Source of the DNA: an uncultured Duganella sp.
GTDB taxonomy: Bacteria > Pseudomonadota > Gammaproteobacteria > Burkholderiales > Burkholderiaceae
DNA length: 50,372 nucleotides
Direction: 5' to 3'
Assembly (NCBI GenBank): GCA_946482635.1
Contig: CAMLSG010000009.1
Coordinates: 1 to 50,372, forward strand
Shown: piece after piece, positions 23,185 through 32,085 of the stretch
Layout of the letters: each line of letters begins with the position of its first letter
How positions within the stretch are numbered: the stretch's first letter is position 1
Notes under the pieces: generated by a model
What the model was told of the DNA's origin: nothing
Databases searched by the model: none
What the model saw: the letters and a program-made list of their open reading frames with translations, nothing else
Position numbers and translations under genes: made by a program

Positions 23185-24135
23185 TCAGTACAGCTCTTTC
23201 GCCGCGCTGCGCACAGCCTGCAACAGCAGGTTGGCGCCCGGCGACATCAGGTGGTCGGCCTTGGTGATGATGCCGAATGCATCCATGCGGAACGGCAGTT
23301 CCAGCGGCAGGATCGACAGCACATTCAGCTCCGCGTAATAGCGCGCCACTTCCACCGGCATCACGTGGATGGCATCGGTTTTTTGCAGCAGCGCCGTAAT
23401 AAGGAGCTGTGAGGTGGTATCGACCACGTCGACCGGCGGTTCCAGGCCGGCGCGGCGGAACATCATGTCGCAGCGGTGGCGCAGGATGCTGCCCTGCGGC
23501 GGCAATATCCACGGGCGGTTGGCGATATCCTTCAGCTGCAGCTTGTCGCGCTCCAGCAGCGGATGGCCGGTGCGCACCACGGCGCATGCCGGCTCCTCGG
23601 TCAGTTCCTCGTACACCAGGCCCGCCGTGCTTTCCTTTTCCAGGATGCGGCCGATCATGAAATCCAGCGTGCCGCGCTGGAGCAGTTCCATGAGTACATT
23701 ACTCGCTTCCACCTGCACGCCGATGCGCAGCAGCGGGGCTTCCTTCTTGACGCGGGTGATGGCGTTGGGCAGCAGGTTCATGGCCGGCGTCATGATCACG
23801 CCGACTTCCACCTGGCCGGACAGGCCGGCTTTCAGCGTCACGATGTCGTCGTGCGCCAGGGCCAGGCTGGTGAGGGCCATGCGGGCGTGGCGGATCATGG
23901 TTTCGCCATACAGCGTCGGCTCCATGCCGCGCGGCAGGCGCTCGAACAGCTTCACGTCCAGCATGTCCTCCAGGTCCTTGAGCTGCTTGGAGGCGGCGGG
24001 CTGCGTCATGTGCAGCTCCTCCGCGGCGCGGTGGATGTTGCGGTGTTCATCCAGCGCGATCATCAGCAACAGTTGACGAGTTTTTAACCTCGCCTTCAGG
24101 AACCAGTTCGGATTCGGGGTAGTCATGCGAGGCAT
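23185..24135 (-). CDS. LysR-family regulator, GbpR-like
   Basis: About 316 residues from ATG 24135, which has GGTGG upstream; an in-frame ATG at 24174 would overlap the GH43 gene. The HTH is HRNIHRAAEELHMTQPAASK. The effector domain (GQVEVGVIMTPAMNLLPNAI, then LERDKLQLKDIANRPWILPP) follows the GbpR type that controls galactose/arabinose binding-protein genes in Azospirillum and Agrobacterium. It closes the arabinose locus and probably regulates it, with L-arabinose or a pathway intermediate as inducer. Confidence 0.85.
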   Translation of the reverse strand: MPRMTTPNPNWFLKARLKTRQLLLMIALDEHRNIHRAAEELHMTQPAASKQLKDLEDMLDVKLFERLPRGMEPTLYGETMIRHARMALTSLALAHDDIVTLKAGLSGQVEVGVIMTPAMNLLPNAITRVKKEAPLLRIGVQVEASNVLMELLQRGTLDFMIGRILEKESTAGLVYEELTEEPACAVVRTGHPLLERDKLQLKDIANRPWILPPQGSILRHRCDMMFRRAGLEPPVDVVDTTSQLLITALLQKTDAIHVMPVEVARYYAELNVLSILPLELPFRMDAFGIITKADHLMSPGANLLLQAVRSAAKELY

Positions 24136-24170
24136 GATACCACCGCCGTTATCGACCAATAAGTCGCGCT

Positions 24171-25127
24171 TCATTTGCAGCCCGGCGCAGGGTTGGCGGC
24201 CGGACCTTCGGCCGTTTGCGGGATGAAGGCGATGGTGCCGTCAGGGTTGTAACGCAGTTCCTCCACCGCCACGGAGCGGCGGTACTCGCCGCCGGTCGGC
24301 AGCTTGTCGTTGTGGTAGAAGATGTAGGATTTGCCGTTGAAGTCGATCACCGCCTGGTGAATGGTTTTCACCACCTTGTTCATGTCCATGATCTTGCCGC
24401 GGAAAGTCCACGGGCCGGTGGCGCTTGGCCCGGTGGCGTATGCGGTCTCCTCGGGGAAGTTGCGCGAGTAGGTCAGGTAGTAGGTCTTGTCGTGGCGGTG
24501 CAGGTAAGCCGCTTCGGTAAAGTTGTCGATGCCCACGGTGTGGATCGGGCCATCGAGTTCGATCATGTTCGGCTTCAGCTTGGCATATTTCAGTACGCGA
24601 TTGCCCCAGTACAGGTAGGCCTGGCCGTCCTTGTCGATGAAGACCGCCGGGTCGATGTCGTCCCAGGGGATATCGGTTTCCTTCGTCATGTCGTTGGTGA
24701 TGAGGGCGCTGCCGCGCGCATCGACGAAGGGGCCGGTCGGCTTGTCCGACACCGCCACGCCGATCGCCTTGCCAGGCTTGCTCGCGTCGTGTTCGACCGG
24801 AGCGTAGAAGTAATACTTGCCATTGCGCTTGGTGACGTCGGCCGCCCAGGCGTCGGCCTTGGCCCACTTGAAGGTCTTCACGTTCAGCGGCGAACCCATG
24901 TCGGTCCAGTTCTTCATGTCGCAGGAGGACAGCACGCGCCATTCGCGCATCAGGTAGTCCTTGCCTTCCGGCGCCGCTTCGTCGTGCCCGACATACAGGT
25001 AGACGCGGTTGCCGTCGACCAGTGCCGCCGGATCGGCGGTGAAGATATTCGAAACAAGCGGATTGGCAGCCTGCACCAGGGTACACATCGTCGCCAATGC
25101 CGAGGCGACGGCCGATTTCGTGAACAT
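24171..25127 (-). CDS. Secreted GH43 glycoside hydrolase (arabinosidase-type)
   Basis: A 318-residue enzyme starting at 25127 with AAGGAGA upstream and a signal peptide ending CTLVQA. The five-bladed GH43 propeller has its three acids: Asp32 in FTADPAALV (base), Asp in DDIDPAVFIDKDGQAYLYW (pKa modulator), and Glu in FTEAAYLHRHDKTYYLTYS (acid). It is probably an alpha-L-arabinofuranosidase or arabinoxylan/arabinan-debranching enzyme; GH43 also includes xylosidases, so specificity is set only by context. It is 11 bases after the YjfF-type permease gene, the last structural gene of the transporter operon. Confidence 0.88.
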   Translation of the reverse strand: MFTKSAVASALATMCTLVQAANPLVSNIFTADPAALVDGNRVYLYVGHDEAAPEGKDYLMREWRVLSSCDMKNWTDMGSPLNVKTFKWAKADAWAADVTKRNGKYYFYAPVEHDASKPGKAIGVAVSDKPTGPFVDARGSALITNDMTKETDIPWDDIDPAVFIDKDGQAYLYWGNRVLKYAKLKPNMIELDGPIHTVGIDNFTEAAYLHRHDKTYYLTYSRNFPEETAYATGPSATGPWTFRGKIMDMNKVVKTIHQAVIDFNGKSYIFYHNDKLPTGGEYRRSVAVEELRYNPDGTIAFIPQTAEGPAANPAPGCK

Positions 25128-25138
25128 GAAGTCTCCTT

Positions 25139-26092
25139 TTAGTTTTTCTGTTTCCAGGCCAGCAGGCGTTGCAGCGCGCAGAATGCGAACAGCAGCACAC
25201 CGATGACAATCTTGGTCCACCACGAGCTGAGCGTGCCGTCGAAGACGATCAGGGTCTGGATGGCGCCCAGCACCAGCACGCCGGTCAGCGCGCCGGCGAC
25301 ATAGCCGTAGCCGCCGGTCAGCAGCGTGCCGCCAATCACCACTGCGGCAATTGCATCGAGCTCGGTGCCCTGCGCATGCAGGCCGTAGCCGGACAGCATG
25401 TAGAACGAGAACAGCAGGCCAGCCAGCGCTGCGCAACCGCCGCTGATGGCGTACACCGCAACCTTGGTGGCGCCGACCGGGAGTCCCATCATGTGGGCCG
25501 ACTGTTCGTTGCCGCCGACCGCATAGACCGCGCGGCCGAATGGCGTCAGGTGGGCCACGACCATCGCCACTGCCAGCAGGGCCAGCGCGATCAGTACTCC
25601 CGGCGAGACAAAGCCGTCAAAGATGCCGACCTGCGCCTGCGAGATCGCGACAAAGGCCGGGTCCTCGATCGGGATCGAGTTCACGCTGATCAGGTAGCAC
25701 AGGCCGCGCGCCAGGAACATGCCGCCCAGCGTGACGATGAACGGTTGCAGGCGGAAGAAGTGAATCAGCGCGCCCATGCCGGCGCCAAACACCACGCCCA
25801 TCAACAGCACCGCCGCCATCACCGCTGCGGGCGGCCAGTGGGCGACATGCAGCAGCCAGGCCGCGACCATGGTGCTGAGCGCCAGCACGGAACCAACCGA
25901 CAGGTCGATGCCGCCTGACAGGATGACGAAGCTCATGCCGATGGCGATCACCAGCAGGAAGGCATTGTCGATCAGGAGGTTGAGCATGACCTGCAGCGAC
26001 AGGAAGCCGGGGTAGGCGAAGCCGCCCGCCAGCAGCAACACCAGCAGCAGGCCGACGGTGACCAGGGAAGTGAAATACGGGGCGCGCGTCAT
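25139..26092 (-). CDS. yjfF: ABC sugar permease, YjfF type
   Basis: A 317-residue inner-membrane permease of the BPD_transp_2/ribose group with 8-10 hydrophobic segments. Signatures are GMSFVILSGGIDLSVGSVLALS, LQPFIVTLGGMFLARG, and AIAAVVIGGTLLTGGYG. Gene order SBP-ATPase-permease-permease matches E. coli ytfQ-ytfR-ytfT-yjfF, the galactofuranose importer. In this locus the natural cargo is more likely L-arabinofuranose, which has the same ring form; this is an inference. The start overlaps the ytfT stop by 4 bases. Confidence 0.88.
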   Translation of the reverse strand: MTRAPYFTSLVTVGLLLVLLLAGGFAYPGFLSLQVMLNLLIDNAFLLVIAIGMSFVILSGGIDLSVGSVLALSTMVAAWLLHVAHWPPAAVMAAVLLMGVVFGAGMGALIHFFRLQPFIVTLGGMFLARGLCYLISVNSIPIEDPAFVAISQAQVGIFDGFVSPGVLIALALLAVAMVVAHLTPFGRAVYAVGGNEQSAHMMGLPVGATKVAVYAISGGCAALAGLLFSFYMLSGYGLHAQGTELDAIAAVVIGGTLLTGGYGYVAGALTGVLVLGAIQTLIVFDGTLSSWWTKIVIGVLLFAFCALQRLLAWKQKN

Positions 26093-27123
26093 GCCTTGCT
26101 CCTTTGCGACAGGCAGACCGCGAACACCACCAGCGACTTGACGACGAGGTTGACTTCCGGCGGCACGCCAAGGGAATAGACGGTATAGGTAAGGGTCTGG
26201 ATGATCAGGGCGCCGATCACGCTGCCCGCCAGATTGAACTTGCCGCCGGCCAGGGAAGTGCCGCCCAGGGTGACGGCCAGAATGGCGTCAAGCTCCAGCA
26301 GCAGGCCGGCGTTATTGGCGTCGGCGCTCTTGATGTTGGAGCTGATGATCAGCCCCGCCAGCCCGGCGCACACGGCGCAGAAGGCGTAGCTGGCGAAGAC
26401 CAGGGCGCCGGCGCGGATGCCGGCCAGGCGCGCTGCGACCGGGTTGACGCCGACCGCTTGCGTGAACAGGCCAAGGGCAGTCTTGCGCATGGCCAGCGCG
26501 ACGGCTGCCACCACCGCCAGCGCAACGTACAGTGCCACCGGAAGGCCAAGCAGGTAGCCGCTGCCCAGCACGAAGAAATCATCGCGGTAGACGGTGATGA
26601 TCTGGCCGTCGGTAACCAGTTGCGCCAGGCCGCGCCCTGCCACCATCAGGACCAGGGTGGCGACGATCGGCTGCAGGCCAAGGCTCGCCACCAGCAGGCC
26701 GTTCCAGACGCCGCACAGCAAGGCGGCGCCCAGTGCCGCCGCAAAGGCCAGCCACAGCGGCTGTTCGGCAGCTGCCATGGTGCAGGCGACGGCAGCCGCC
26801 AGCGCCACCACGGCGCCAACCGAAATATCGATGCCGCGCATGGCGATGACGATGGTCATGCCGGTGGCTGCCAGCATCAGCGGCGCGGCGCGGTTCAGGA
26901 TGTCGACCATGGCGCCGTACAGGTGGCCCCCCTTCACTTCCAGGTGGAAGAAGCCGGGCACGGCGAACAGGTTAATCAGCAGCAGCACGATCAGCGCGCC
27001 AAGCGGGCGGGCCAGCGGATGGGCGAGCAGGCGGGCGGCCAGGCCCGGCTGGGTTGCTGCCCCGGCGGCGGCCACGCCGGATGGCGCGGTGCCGGCCGCT
27101 GGGACTGCGGCAGGATGCGTCAT
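26089..27123 (-). CDS. ytfT: ABC sugar permease, YtfT type
   Basis: A 344-residue permease partnered with the YjfF-type protein. A Pro/Ala-rich N-terminal tail precedes the first helix (LGALIVLLLINLFAVPGFF). Diagnostic stretches are GMTIVIAMRGIDISVGAVVALA, GLQPIVATLVLMVAGRGLAQ, and DAILAVTLGGTSLAGGKFN. The start overlaps the ATPase stop (ATGA) and the stop overlaps the next start, so the three proteins are translated together. The tail is longer than in E. coli. Confidence 0.88.
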   Translation of the reverse strand: MTHPAAVPAAGTAPSGVAAAGAATQPGLAARLLAHPLARPLGALIVLLLINLFAVPGFFHLEVKGGHLYGAMVDILNRAAPLMLAATGMTIVIAMRGIDISVGAVVALAAAVACTMAAAEQPLWLAFAAALGAALLCGVWNGLLVASLGLQPIVATLVLMVAGRGLAQLVTDGQIITVYRDDFFVLGSGYLLGLPVALYVALAVVAAVALAMRKTALGLFTQAVGVNPVAARLAGIRAGALVFASYAFCAVCAGLAGLIISSNIKSADANNAGLLLELDAILAVTLGGTSLAGGKFNLAGSVIGALIIQTLTYTVYSLGVPPEVNLVVKSLVVFAVCLSQRSKA

Positions 27124-28652
27124 GCTGCCTCCCCGGCGATGGCGTGCAGCACCGTGGTTTCATCGAGGTCGCCGCGCAAGTATTCGCCGCAGGTGACACG
27201 GTCGCGCATGACGATCATGCGGTCGCTGCAGCGCAGTACTTCGGGCAGCTCGGATGAGATGAACAGCAGCGACATGCCGCGCTTGCACAATGTAGTTACG
27301 TAATCCATGATTTCCTGCTTGGCACGCACGTCGATGCCGCGCGTTGGTTCGTCCAGGATCATCAAGCGCGGACCGGTGGCCAGCCAGCGTGCCAGCAGGA
27401 CTTTCTGCTGGTTGCCGCCGGACAGGGTGCCGATCGGCGTTTCGATGCTGGAAGTCTTGATGCCGAGCGCCTTGACGTATTCTTCCGCCAGTTCGCGCTG
27501 GCGTTGCATGGGGATGGCCCGCAGCATGCCCTGGCGGGCTTGCAGCGCCAGCACCAGGTTTTCGCGCACGGACAGCGACAGGATCGCGCCTTCCAGCTTG
27601 CGGTCTTCCGAACAGAAGCCGATGCCGGCGGCAATGGCCTGGCGCGGATTGGCAAACGTGCCGTAGGCCTTGTCGCCAATCACGATATCGCCCTTGTCGG
27701 CGCGGTCGGCGCCGAACAGCAGACGCGCCAGCTCGGTACGGCCGGCGCCCAGCAGGCCGGCCAGGCCGAGTACTTCGCCTTCGCGCACCTGCATGGTTAC
27801 CGGTTGCAGCACGCCTTTGCGTCCCAGCCCGCGCGTCTCGAGGACAACGCGCGCCGCGCCTTCCGGGCGGGCTTCTTCACCTGACGCTTGAACCGCATCG
27901 GCCTCGCCGGCATCGGCCGGCTTGCCGATCATCTTGTTCACCAGGGCCAGGCGCGAAAGTTCGGCGGCCGCGTATTCCCCTTCCCGCTCGCCGTTGCGCA
28001 TCACGGTGATGCGGTCCGAAATGGCGTAAGTCTGGTCGAGGAAGTGCGTCACGAACAGGATCGCCATCCCTTGTTCACGCAACCGGCGCAGCACGCGGAA
28101 CAGCAGCTGCACTTCGGCCTCGTCCAGGCTCGACGTCGGCTCGTCCAGCACCAGCACGCGGGAAGAAATATTCAAGGCCCGGGAGATCGCCACCATCTGC
28201 TGGATCGCCAGCGGATAGCGCGACAGCGGCGCGCTGACGTCGATATCGATCTCCAGCTCGCGCAGCAAGGCCGAGGCGCGCGTGCGCATGCCAGCCCAGT
28301 CGACCATGCCCCACTTGCGCGGGTAGCGGCCGATGAAGATATTTTCGGCCACCGAAAGGTTCGGGCACAGGTTCACTTCCTGGTAGACAGTGGAGATGCC
28401 CAGTTCCTGCGCCTCCAGCGTGGAGGAAGGCCGGATCTCGCGCCCTTCCATCACGATACTGCCCTGGTCCGGCGCATGCACGCCGGTCAGCACCTTGATC
28501 AGGGTCGACTTGCCCGCCCCGTTCTGCCCCATCAGCGTATGGACTTCGCCAGGATAGAGCCGCAGCCCCGCCTCGCTGAGCGCCTTCACGCCTGGGAAAG
28601 CCTTATGGATGCCGGACAGCTCCAGGACCGGCGCCACAGCAGCGGTAGCCAT
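27120..28652 (-). CDS. ytfR: ABC sugar transporter ATPase, YtfR type (double cassette)
   Basis: A 510-residue fused two-cassette ATPase of the carbohydrate-uptake-2 group. Cassette 1 has Walker A GQNGAGKST, signature LSRYPLAIQQMVAISRAL, and Walker B VLVLDEPTSSLD. Cassette 2 has a degenerate Walker A GLLGAGRTE, signature LSGGNQQKVLLARWL, and Walker B LMILDEPTRGID. This asymmetry is normal for AraG/RbsA/YtfR proteins. It powers the permease pair in the cytoplasm. It starts two bases after the binding-protein stop. Confidence 0.93.
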   Translation of the reverse strand: MATAAVAPVLELSGIHKAFPGVKALSEAGLRLYPGEVHTLMGQNGAGKSTLIKVLTGVHAPDQGSIVMEGREIRPSSTLEAQELGISTVYQEVNLCPNLSVAENIFIGRYPRKWGMVDWAGMRTRASALLRELEIDIDVSAPLSRYPLAIQQMVAISRALNISSRVLVLDEPTSSLDEAEVQLLFRVLRRLREQGMAILFVTHFLDQTYAISDRITVMRNGEREGEYAAAELSRLALVNKMIGKPADAGEADAVQASGEEARPEGAARVVLETRGLGRKGVLQPVTMQVREGEVLGLAGLLGAGRTELARLLFGADRADKGDIVIGDKAYGTFANPRQAIAAGIGFCSEDRKLEGAILSLSVRENLVLALQARQGMLRAIPMQRQRELAEEYVKALGIKTSSIETPIGTLSGGNQQKVLLARWLATGPRLMILDEPTRGIDVRAKQEIMDYVTTLCKRGMSLLFISSELPEVLRCSDRMIVMRDRVTCGEYLRGDLDETTVLHAIAGEAA

Positions 28653-28654
28653 GA

Positions 28655-29617
28655 TCAGTATTTCCGGTTAGGCAGTTCTTTCGCCGCCACCTCCGCCGGG
28701 AACACGCGTTCCTCGGTCACGATGCGCGGCGCCACAGGCTTGCCGGCGACGACGTCCTGCGCAGCCTTCATCAGTTGCGGGCCAAGCAGCGGGCTGCATT
28801 CGACCGACACATTCAGCTTACCGGCGATCATGGCCTGGAAAGCGCCTTTCACGCCGTCGATGGAGACGATGATGATGTCCTTGCCCGGTTTCAGGCCCGC
28901 TTCTTCGATGGCCTGGATGGCGCCGATCGCCATATCGTCGTTATGCGCATACAGCACGTTGATGTCCTTGCCGTGGGCTTTCAGGAAGGCTTCCATCACC
29001 TCCTTGCCCTTGGCACGGGTGAATTCGCCGGTCTGGGTGCGGATCACCTTCAGTTTGGCGTTGCCCTTGATGGCTTCTTCGAAGCCGGCCTTGCGGTCCA
29101 GTGCCGGCGCCGAACCCACGGTGCCCTGCAGTTCAACCACGTTCAATACCGGCTTGCTTTGCTTGGCCGCATAGTCGGCCAGCCATTTGCCGGCGCGGCG
29201 CCCTTCTTCCACGAAGTCGGAGCCGATCAGGGTGACGTAGAGCGACTTGTCCGCCACTTTGACCGCGCGGTCGGTCAGGATGACCGGGATCTTGGCCGCC
29301 TTGGCTTCGCGCAGCACGGTTTCCCAACCGGTTTCCACCACCGGCGAAAACGCGATCACGTCCACGCGCTGGGCGATGAACGAGCGGATCGCCTTGACCT
29401 GGTTTTCCTGCTTCTGCTGGGCGTCGGCGAACTTGAGGGTGATGCCGGCCTGTTTGGCGGCATCCTTGATGGAGGCGGTGTTTGCGGTGCGCCATTCGCT
29501 TTCGGCGCCCACCTGGGAGAAGCCCATAACCAGCGGCTTGGCCGCGAAAACGCTGCCCGAAGCAGCAAATGCAAGGGCGAACGCGCCGCCGAGGATAGTC
29601 CTGCGGGTGACTTTCAT
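28655..29617 (-). CDS. ytfQ: Periplasmic sugar-binding protein, YtfQ type
   Basis: A 320-residue binding protein. ATG 29617 has GGAGA upstream; a TTG at 29629 is the rejected longer start. The N-terminus MKVTRRTILGGAFALAFA has twin Arg and could use Tat or Sec. It matches E. coli YtfQ segment by segment: MGFSQVGAESEWRTANTASI, DAQQKQENQVKAIRSFIAQR, VVELQGTVGSAPALDRKAGF, and VLYAHNDDMAIGAIQAIEEAG. YtfQ binds galactofuranose; here L-arabinofuranose released by the local hydrolases is a likely ligand. An 89-base gap upstream may hold its own promoter. Confidence 0.9.
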   Translation of the reverse strand: MKVTRRTILGGAFALAFAASGSVFAAKPLVMGFSQVGAESEWRTANTASIKDAAKQAGITLKFADAQQKQENQVKAIRSFIAQRVDVIAFSPVVETGWETVLREAKAAKIPVILTDRAVKVADKSLYVTLIGSDFVEEGRRAGKWLADYAAKQSKPVLNVVELQGTVGSAPALDRKAGFEEAIKGNAKLKVIRTQTGEFTRAKGKEVMEAFLKAHGKDINVLYAHNDDMAIGAIQAIEEAGLKPGKDIIIVSIDGVKGAFQAMIAGKLNVSVECSPLLGPQLMKAAQDVVAGKPVAPRIVTEERVFPAEVAAKELPNRKY

Positions 29618-29706
29618 GCCGGTCTCCAAAATTATAGTAGATCAATATTAGGAGAATCCGTCATGCCGATCTAATTCATTTTTTCGCAGGATCCATATCA
29701 ATTTTA

Positions 29707-32085
29707 TTATCTCAGCAGGCGCAGGCCATACAGGCCGCCCGCCATGGAGCCGGGATGGGCGACGAACTTCACTTCCAGCTTGCCTTCGCGGGCCGCCCCG
29801 GCCGGCACCGGCAAGTCCAGGTTGTAGAAGGCTTCGCCTTTGCGTTCGATGGCGACCGTCTGCAACAGGCGGCCATTCAGCAACACGTCGAACTTGCGGC
29901 CGGCATCACCCGAGGCGAAAGTCAGGCGCAACACCCGAGCGGCTCCCTCGCGGTCTTTCAGCTCGTAGCTGAACCATCCGCTGGCGTGGCGCCAGTGCCG
30001 CGTGCCGTTCAGGCCAGCATCAGCGCCCTCGCCCTTGAAGAAGTGATCCGATTCGGGCTGCTGCTCCCCTGGCGCCACCTGGTCGATCGTGCGCGCATCC
30101 AGCGCCAGGCGCTCGGATTCGGCAGCCGCCGCTTTCGAGCGCATCTCGGCCAGTCCCGCCGTCGTGGTTTGCTGCCAGTAGATCATGTAGCGCGAATCGT
30201 GCAGGCGGTAGAACGGTATGAAACGCAGCTCGCCCGCACCCTTGCCCTGCACCAGGCCTGGCGCAGTGAACGTCAGGGGCTGGCCCTGGACGGGCTTGAA
30301 TTTGTTGAGGAAGTCCCGGCTGTCGCTGACGAAGACCGGCGCCGCCTCCTGCGGGCAGACCTGGCCCTGTGCGATATGGCCCATGCGGGAGTCGTCGGCC
30401 ATGAAGTTCAACTGCTCGCCAGGGAATGGCGAGGTTTTCGCGGCCAGCACGATGGGGCCGTGCAGCACGGCGTAATAATTCGATTTGTCGGGCATCTGCT
30501 CGAGCGTGGTGCGCATCGGCAGGCGCACGTCGACCGTGTCGCCTTTCCGCCACACCCGCTCAAGATCGACGTAGCTGCCCGGCGCGGCGTGCACCGGTAC
30601 CGGCTTGCCATTCACACGCACCGACAGCGCGCCTTTCGCCACCCAGCCCGGGTAACGAAGCTTCATTGTGAACTTGCCGCCGCTGTCGACCGTCAGCCGC
30701 GTGCTGGCCTGGTCGGGGAAGTGGTTGGACTGGGTCAGCACTACGCCCTTCTCGCGCCAATCGAGCCGGGAGGGAATGAACAGGTTGACCAGCAGCGCAT
30801 CGCCATCGCGTGCGTAAATGAATTCACCGTACTTGGCGTGGCTCTCGATGCCGGAGCCGACACAGCACCACATGCCTTTGTCCACTTCCGAATAGACGCG
30901 GTAGTGGTTGGGGCGCATCGGCGTGAAGTAGACGAAGCCGCCGCTGTCGGGCCGCTGCGAGGAAAGAATATGGTTGTACAGCGCGCGCTCGTAATAGTCG
31001 CCGTACGCCGCGCTCGGGTCGCGCAGGAACAGCAGCTCGGTAAGCTTGAGCATATTGTAGGTGTTGCAGGTTTCCGGCCCTTCCACCTCGCTGCTCATCG
31101 AGGAGAAATCCTTCTCGTCGTGGAAGTGTTCCTTGACGCTGTTGCCGCCGATGGCCACGGTGCGGTGATCGTGCACGGTGCGCCAGAAGAAGCTGGCGGC
31201 CTTGTGCCATTGCGGCTCGCCGGTCAGCTCCGCGATGCGTTCGAAGCCGATCACCTTCGGAATCTGCGTATTGGCATGCAGCCCGGTCAGCTCGTCGCGG
31301 CCGGCCGCCAGCGGCTGCAGGATGGCTTGGTGCGAGAAGCGTTTGGCCGCGGCCAGGTAGCGCTGGTCGCCGGTCAGCTGGTACACGTCGGCCAGCACCT
31401 CATTCATGCCGCCATGTTCGGCGCGCAGCATGGATTGCATCTGCTCGTCGCTCAGGGCGCCGGTCATGCTGACCGTCCAGTCGGCGAACCTGACCAGCAT
31501 TTGCTTTGCATCTTCATTGCCGGCATAGCGCCAGGCATCGCGCAGGCCGGCAGCGATCTTGTGCAGGTTATACCAGGGAACCCATTTCCCGTTGACCGAG
31601 AAATTGTCGGCATGGAGCTTGCCCTTGGCGATGTCGCTCCAGGCTTCGCGGCCGCCGGGAATGCCGCCCAGGTAGCCGTCCGGCGCTTGCGCCTTCTTCA
31701 GCTCCTGGACGAAGTAGTCGAGGCGTTCACGCACCGTGCCGTCGCCAGTCGCGGCCCACATCAGGGACAAGGCGGAGAGGTAGTGGCCGCCCATGTGGCC
31801 ATCAAGGCCGCTGGATTCCCAATTGCCGTAGGATGGCTTGGGGAGCGGCAGCCCGGCCTCGCGGCGGAACGGCGCCAGCAGCCGGTCGGCGCCGAGCTCC
31901 AGCAGGTAGCGGCGGTTGGTTTCCTGCGCTTGCAGGAAGGGACTTGGCAGCAGGCGAACGTCCTGCAGCGGGAACAGTTCGGCGGCGGTGGCGGCGATTG
32001 GCGCGAACCAGGCTGCGCCCGCGCCCGTCGCCAGCAGCACGGCGAAGCCGCGCCGCAATGCAGCGGCGAGCAGGGTCGAGGTCAT
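29707..32085 (-). CDS. GH127 beta-L-arabinofuranosidase (DUF1680)
   Basis: A 792-residue exported enzyme with a signal region ending PIAATAAE. The GH127 alpha/alpha-barrel shows LDGHMGGHYLSALSLMWAAT, WYNLHKIAAGLRDAWRYAGN, and the zinc-thiolate catalytic site: Glu and Cys of EGPETCNTYNMLKLTE plus the Cys pair in MWCCVGSGIESHAKYGEF, which includes the nucleophile as in HypBA1. C-terminal beta-domains extend it to about 790 residues. Known members release beta-linked L-arabinofuranose from plant hydroxyproline-rich glycoproteins. It broadens the locus beyond alpha-linked arabinan. It overlaps the upstream GH43 gene by 4 bases. Confidence 0.9.
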   Translation of the reverse strand: MTSTLLAAALRRGFAVLLATGAGAAWFAPIAATAAELFPLQDVRLLPSPFLQAQETNRRYLLELGADRLLAPFRREAGLPLPKPSYGNWESSGLDGHMGGHYLSALSLMWAATGDGTVRERLDYFVQELKKAQAPDGYLGGIPGGREAWSDIAKGKLHADNFSVNGKWVPWYNLHKIAAGLRDAWRYAGNEDAKQMLVRFADWTVSMTGALSDEQMQSMLRAEHGGMNEVLADVYQLTGDQRYLAAAKRFSHQAILQPLAAGRDELTGLHANTQIPKVIGFERIAELTGEPQWHKAASFFWRTVHDHRTVAIGGNSVKEHFHDEKDFSSMSSEVEGPETCNTYNMLKLTELLFLRDPSAAYGDYYERALYNHILSSQRPDSGGFVYFTPMRPNHYRVYSEVDKGMWCCVGSGIESHAKYGEFIYARDGDALLVNLFIPSRLDWREKGVVLTQSNHFPDQASTRLTVDSGGKFTMKLRYPGWVAKGALSVRVNGKPVPVHAAPGSYVDLERVWRKGDTVDVRLPMRTTLEQMPDKSNYYAVLHGPIVLAAKTSPFPGEQLNFMADDSRMGHIAQGQVCPQEAAPVFVSDSRDFLNKFKPVQGQPLTFTAPGLVQGKGAGELRFIPFYRLHDSRYMIYWQQTTTAGLAEMRSKAAAAESERLALDARTIDQVAPGEQQPESDHFFKGEGADAGLNGTRHWRHASGWFSYELKDREGAARVLRLTFASGDAGRKFDVLLNGRLLQTVAIERKGEAFYNLDLPVPAGAAREGKLEVKFVAHPGSMAGGLYGLRLLR

